Below, piece by piece: positions 43,435 to 46,660 of a stretch of DNA of 46,660 nucleotides. Below the pieces are notes generated by a model. It did no database searches and had not been told where the DNA came from. It saw nothing but the letters and a program-made list of their open reading frames with translations. The position numbers and the translations under genes were made by a program. Where the stretch lies: NCBI GenBank assembly GCA_002471845.1, contig DKQT01000034.1, forward strand, positions 1 to 46,660, in the 5' to 3' direction. The number at the start of each line of letters is the position of its first letter. Within the stretch, counting starts at the first letter, position 1. Origin of the DNA: Fidelibacterota bacterium UBA7301 (GTDB lineage Bacteria > Fidelibacterota > Marinisomatia > Marinisomatales > TCS55).

Positions 43435-43669
43435 TTCTATCAATTACTTCTAAGCGAGCGCGTTTACCGCCCTCTTTGGCATTGATGGCGAATAGTATTG
43501 TGCGAATAGCAGAAACATTTCGTCCCCGCTTACCGATCACCTTACCATAATCTCCATCGCCAACGGTGAGTTCATAAATGATACTCTGATCCGATTCAAC
43601 GGTCTTAACCTCCACTTCATCCGGTTTATCCACCAGTTGTTTCACCATGGTTTCTATGAACTCTTTCAT
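43424..43669 (-). CDS. khpA: KH-domain RNA-binding protein KhpA
   Basis: 81 residues from the ATG at 43669, with GGGAG 7 nt upstream; the frame extends to 43690. Single KH domain with YGKVIGKRGRNVSAIRTIL (the GKxGR loop binds RNA). Usual position between rpsP and rimM. Confidence 0.93.
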   Translation of the reverse strand: MKEFIETMVKQLVDKPDEVEVKTVESDQSIIYELTVGDGDYGKVIGKRGRNVSAIRTILFAINAKEGGKRARLEVIDRNEK

Positions 43670-43696
43670 AACTATTCTCCCTTCAGTCAAAGGAGG

Positions 43697-44689
43697 TTAT
43701 TTTTCCTCTGACTTTTCGTCTTCGCTTTTAGTTTCTTCTTCAGCAGGCGCCGCTTCCGCACCTTCTTCAGCTTGAACTTCTGCTACCTCTTTAGCAGGAG
43801 ATTCATCCTCAGACGGTGCACCTGTTTCTTCTAATGCTGATTCTTCAACTGCTTCTGTTTCTGCCGGGGTTTCTTCAGCCCCCTGTTCTTCCGAGGATTC
43901 CTCAGCTACCTGTTCTTCATCAGCAGGTTCATCTGCTGGAGCTTCAGACCTTTTGTCTTCTGCTTCCGGAGCGGTTTCATCAACTGGAGATTTTTCAGCT
44001 TCTTCGGCTGGTGTTTCTTCAACAGTTTCCTCCACCGCAGGTTCCTCAGACACTTCTTCTGGAGCGTCTATCGGTTCGGTCGGCGCTTCCGGTTCTTCGA
44101 TGGCGGGCACTTCTTCTTTTGGTTCTTCAGCTGCAGCTTCTTCAGCTGGCGTTTCATCAGCCGGTGTTTCTTCTTCCACCGCTTCTTCTACAGGTATTTC
44201 GGCAGTTTCCTCATCTGCCTGCGCTTCCTCAACTTCTGCCTCGGGTGTTTCCGCTTCTGCTTCAACGGCAGCTTCTGCGGCAGCGGCCTCCTCGGCCTCT
44301 ACTTTCAGTTTTGCTTCAGCTTCCTGGGCTTTTTTATCCGCTTTTTCGGCCCGCTTTTTCAGCGTTTCTTCTCGGTTCAAGGCCCATTTTTTCATTTCTT
44401 TTTCAACCGCTGCTTCATCCAGGCCTTGCTGGGTAAGATGCCAGCGATGGGCCAATCCGCTGCGTTTCATTAACCCATGGGCGGCTTCAGAAGGCTGGGC
44501 GCCCACTTTCAACCATTCCATAAACCGGTCTTCTTTCAGTTCATAAGACTTGTCCGCTTCGATCGGGTTGAACCAACCTAATTCTTCGATGGCGGCCCCA
44601 TCGCGGCGGTTGCGTGAATCCATTACCACTACACGGTAAAATGGTTTGTTTCGACGTCCAATACGTTTCAATCTAATTTTCGTCGCCAA
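43697..44689 (-). CDS. rpsP: 30S ribosomal protein S16 (bS16) with a long acidic C-terminal extension
   Basis: 330 residues against about 80-90 in most bacteria. Residues 1-80 are an ordinary bS16: ATKIRLKRIGRRNKPFYRVVV, GAAIEELGWFNP. Residues about 90-135 form a charged helix (EETLKKRAEKADKKAQEAEAK), and about 135-330 are a low-complexity tail of E, A, P, V, S and T, very acidic. FCB bS16 proteins often carry tails, but this one is long and acidic, which is odd near rRNA. Start is a TTG with AAGGAG 9 nt upstream, itself overlapping the ffh stop. Confidence 0.94.
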   Translation of the reverse strand: MATKIRLKRIGRRNKPFYRVVVMDSRNRRDGAAIEELGWFNPIEADKSYELKEDRFMEWLKVGAQPSEAAHGLMKRSGLAHRWHLTQQGLDEAAVEKEMKKWALNREETLKKRAEKADKKAQEAEAKLKVEAEEAAAAEAAVEAEAETPEAEVEEAQADEETAEIPVEEAVEEETPADETPAEEAAAEEPKEEVPAIEEPEAPTEPIDAPEEVSEEPAVEETVEETPAEEAEKSPVDETAPEAEDKRSEAPADEPADEEQVAEESSEEQGAEETPAETEAVEESALEETGAPSEDESPAKEVAEVQAEEGAEAAPAEEETKSEDEKSEEK

Positions 44690-44702
44690 TTCGTCGTTCT
44701 CC

Positions 44703-46034
44703 TTAGTTTAATCCCATCATTTGATGTTTCATATTTTTTGGCAGTTTCATTTTGCCCATTTGTTTCATCATTTTTTTCATTTGAGCAAATTGTTTTAGAA
44801 GCTGGTTTACTTCTTGGACTGTTCGTCCGGATCCTTTCGCAATTCGGGATCGCCTTGATCCGTCAATTATTGTTGGATTTTTCCGTTCAGTTGCTGTCAT
44901 AGAACTGATGATGGCTTCCGTCCAGGACAATTGCCTGTCGTCCAGGTCCAAGCCTTTCATCATTTTCCGGTTCATCCCGGGCATCATACCCATAATCTGG
45001 TTCAAAGGACCCATATTTTTTAGCTGCTTGAGCTGGTCCTTGAAATCCTCCAGGTCGAATGAGGCATCCTTCAGTTTTTTCTCCAATTGGATAGCCTGGT
45101 CCTCATCCACCACTTCTTGGGCCTTTTCCACCAGTGTGACCACATCCCCAAATCCGAGAATACGATCCACTATCCGTTTGGGATCGAAGGGCTCAAGTCC
45201 GTCGCTTTTTTCAGACACACCGATGAATTTAATCGGCACCCCAGTCACTTCCGAAATACTGACAGCGGCGCCGCCTCGGGCATCTCCGTCCAGCTTGGTA
45301 AGAATGGTCCCCGTGAGCTTTAGCGCGGCTGAAAAGGTTTCGGCTGAATTCACCGCATCCTGACCAGTCATCCCATCCACGACAAAAAGAATTTCTTTGG
45401 GAGATACCGCTTCGGCGATCTCCTGGACTTCGGTCATCATTTCCCCATCCACATGGAGGCGACCGGCTGTATCCAAGATGACCACATCAGTTTTGGTAGC
45501 TTGCGCTTCTTCAACTGCACTTTGACAAATAACTACCGGATCTCCGGCACCTTGCTCATACACCGGCACATCGATGGATTTCCCAACTTGGACCAACTGA
45601 TCAATAGCAGCAGGCCGATATACATCCGCTGCGGTGAGCAAGACTGATTTCCCCTGTTTTTTAAGGAACGTTGCCAGTTTGCCGCAGGTGGTGGTTTTAC
45701 CTGACCCCTGCAATCCCGCCATGAGGATGACTGCCGGTTTTTTCGAACCGAGATCTAGCGGCTTGGCGTTTTTTCCGAGAAAGGTTACTAGTTCATCGTG
45801 AATGATCTTGATGAACTGTTCCCCCGGTTTCACCGATTTAAGGACTTTTGTCCCTTCGGCACGGTTCTTCACCTGCTTCACAAATTTCTTCGCCACCTTA
45901 AAATTCACATCGGCCTCTAAAAGGACCCGACGAATCTCACGAGAGGTTTGCTGAATATTGGAATCAGTAATCTTGCCCAAACCACGAAGGTTTCGGAAGA
46001 TCGAGTCGAACCGGTCTGCCAGCTGATTAAACAT
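44703..46034 (-). CDS. ffh: Signal recognition particle GTPase Ffh
   Basis: 443 residues from the ATG at 46034 (MFNQLADRFDSIFRNLRG); a TTG at 46049 is a less likely start. N domain, GTPase with GLQGSGKTTTCGKLA, DTAGRLHVDGEM and TKLDGDARGG, and a Met-rich M domain ending MKQMGKMKLPKNMKHQMMG. Binds signal peptides with 4.5S RNA. Heads the ffh-rpsP-khpA-rimM-trmD-rplS cluster. Confidence 0.96.
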   Translation of the reverse strand: MFNQLADRFDSIFRNLRGLGKITDSNIQQTSREIRRVLLEADVNFKVAKKFVKQVKNRAEGTKVLKSVKPGEQFIKIIHDELVTFLGKNAKPLDLGSKKPAVILMAGLQGSGKTTTCGKLATFLKKQGKSVLLTAADVYRPAAIDQLVQVGKSIDVPVYEQGAGDPVVICQSAVEEAQATKTDVVILDTAGRLHVDGEMMTEVQEIAEAVSPKEILFVVDGMTGQDAVNSAETFSAALKLTGTILTKLDGDARGGAAVSISEVTGVPIKFIGVSEKSDGLEPFDPKRIVDRILGFGDVVTLVEKAQEVVDEDQAIQLEKKLKDASFDLEDFKDQLKQLKNMGPLNQIMGMMPGMNRKMMKGLDLDDRQLSWTEAIISSMTATERKNPTIIDGSRRSRIAKGSGRTVQEVNQLLKQFAQMKKMMKQMGKMKLPKNMKHQMMGLN

Positions 46035-46177
46035 AAATTTTCGGCTCAATAAAAGCTGGGGAAATTAATGCACCTTTCTTCTCCAAAACAATAAAGAAAG
46101 CGAATAGAATTTTACCCTATTTTCTACCATGAAATACAGAATCTCCCTCACCCTTATGTGTGAATTGGATCAGATTC

Positions 46178-46519
46178 TTAAAATAAATGAAACTGCCAAA
46201 ATACCTTCCGTTCTTCAACAGCCTTTTTCTTTTCGACTGAAAATAAATCGATTTCAAAGGTATACCATCCGGCGTCACTAATTACTTTTCCCCTAACAAC
46301 AAATTCAACCCCCAGCATATTAGCGATTTCAATAACACATGAATCGCTCCGACAAGTGTCATCTGCCAACCCTCTTTCGGATATAATTTCTTCTGCAGTC
46401 TCTCTTGACACCAGCGCTTGGACGGCATTGGTCTTTTCCAGTTCCATTACAAAACGATCCGTTAACACTTGTGCTTCAAGCTGGGTTAGGCCTGTGGCTG
46501 TAAAACCCAAGACGGCCAT
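46178..46519 (-). CDS. Short CsgG/LpoB-like domain protein, probably N-terminally truncated
   Basis: 113 residues. AVLGFTATGLTQLEAQVLTDRFVMELEKT, then LVSRETAEEIISERG and CVIEIANMLGVEFVVRGKVISDAG follow the pattern of CsgG/LpoB-related proteins (AVL.F...G....A..LTDR..., ER...., C...G.LLG...V.G). Family members start with a signal peptide; here an in-frame TAA lies 39-42 nt upstream, no ribosome binding site is seen, and the plus-strand gene at 46592 leaves no room. It may be a remnant. Two Cys spaced five apart (DTCRSDSC). Confidence 0.55.
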   Translation of the reverse strand: MAVLGFTATGLTQLEAQVLTDRFVMELEKTNAVQALVSRETAEEIISERGLADDTCRSDSCVIEIANMLGVEFVVRGKVISDAGWYTFEIDLFSVEKKKAVEERKVFWQFHLF

Positions 46520-46591
46520 GGTGCTGAATGATGTATCTTGTGGCAGAAATGATGTAAATTAAAAAAGAATTTGAAAAGAAGGAGAGATTTC

Positions 46592-46660
46592 ATGAGAAAT
46601 AAGGATTATCCGTTTTTTACAGGATTGTTTATTTTAGCTGCTGTATGGAACCTTCTGGGA
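46592..46660 (+). CDS. Partial membrane protein, truncated at the right window edge
   Basis: An ATG with AAGGAG 7 nt upstream opens 23 codons to the edge: MRNKDYPFFTGLFILAAVWNLLG, the beginning of a first TM helix. The family cannot be told from this. Diverges from the CsgG-like remnant with 72 bp between. Confidence 0.55.
   Translation, partial: MRNKDYPFFTGLFILAAVWNLLG

Noticed and set aside
43816..44546. Two long plus-strand ORFs rich in Leu/Gln/Pro or Ser/Ala opposite rpsP
   Set aside because: Mirror images of the low-complexity GAA/GCT-rich tail of bS16; no ribosome binding site or recognisable domain.

Overview
The window looks like a chromosomal segment of a Gram-negative bacterium of the FCB (Fibrobacterota-Chlorobiota-Bacteroidota) type, with moderate to low GC and densely packed genes, almost all on the minus strand. 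The best guess is a Marinimicrobia/Neomarinimicrobiota (SAR406)-like lineage, or a close relative such as Calditrichota or Cloacimonadota. This is inferred from the full Bat (BatA-E) operon, a PorV/UPF0164-like outer-membrane protein, DUF4321 and DUF5683 proteins, a SPOR protein, PssA plus a short archaeal-type Psd, and a C-terminally extended bS16. No phage, transposase, integrase or CRISPR array is visible.

Left part (1-5.6 kb): a truncated secreted glycosidase-like gene, tRNA-Gly, then a tight six-gene minus-strand operon read from 4826 down to 1229. In order it encodes a Pycsar-effector-like (DUF5706) membrane protein, a collagen-like lipoprotein, YciH/eIF1-like factor, a metallophosphoesterase-family lipoprotein, a periplasmic rhodanese and a MauE/DoxX membrane protein. 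The metallophosphoesterase gene has an in-frame TGA at codon 46 in a Cys-Gly-UGA motif. A compact hairpin with a GGUCU loop follows it at the right distance for a bacterial SECIS, so I call it a selenoprotein. Conventional gene calling starts this gene 204 bases too late. The window also encodes SelA and SelB, so the host can be expected to insert selenocysteine. This is the most notable content.

5.6-14 kb: tRNA-Ala, a DPP-IV-type peptidase coupled to a family-5 uracil-DNA glycosylase, a PpiD/SurA-like foldase on the plus strand, and an unusual membrane-spanning regulator. The regulator has an extracytoplasmic LamG-like plus Kelch part, one TM helix, and a cytoplasmic SARP-like winged helix with a BTAD-like helical domain.

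13.7-19.5 kb: batA-batB-batC-batD-batE followed by a SPOR-domain gene, overlapping or closely spaced. 19.6-32.6 kb: a long housekeeping run (tatA; DUF4321, pssA, psd, htrA, truA, ecfT, DUF5683, lnt, ruvX, rel, dnaB, family-4 UDG, rpoZ, gmk, yicC) covering lipid synthesis, envelope maintenance, stringent response, replication and nucleotide metabolism. 32.8-33.5 kb: a plus-strand SDR oxidoreductase whose 3' end converges on the PorV-like gene; both stop codons lie in one palindrome.

34.7-46 kb: mutS, selB, selA and an MFS transporter, preceded by the classical ffh-rpsP-khpA-rimM-trmD-rplS translation/secretion cluster. The right edge holds a short CsgG/LpoB-like remnant and the first 23 codons of a plus-strand membrane protein. 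Starts were chosen from ribosome binding sites and family N-termini; where I changed the longest-ORF start I say so.
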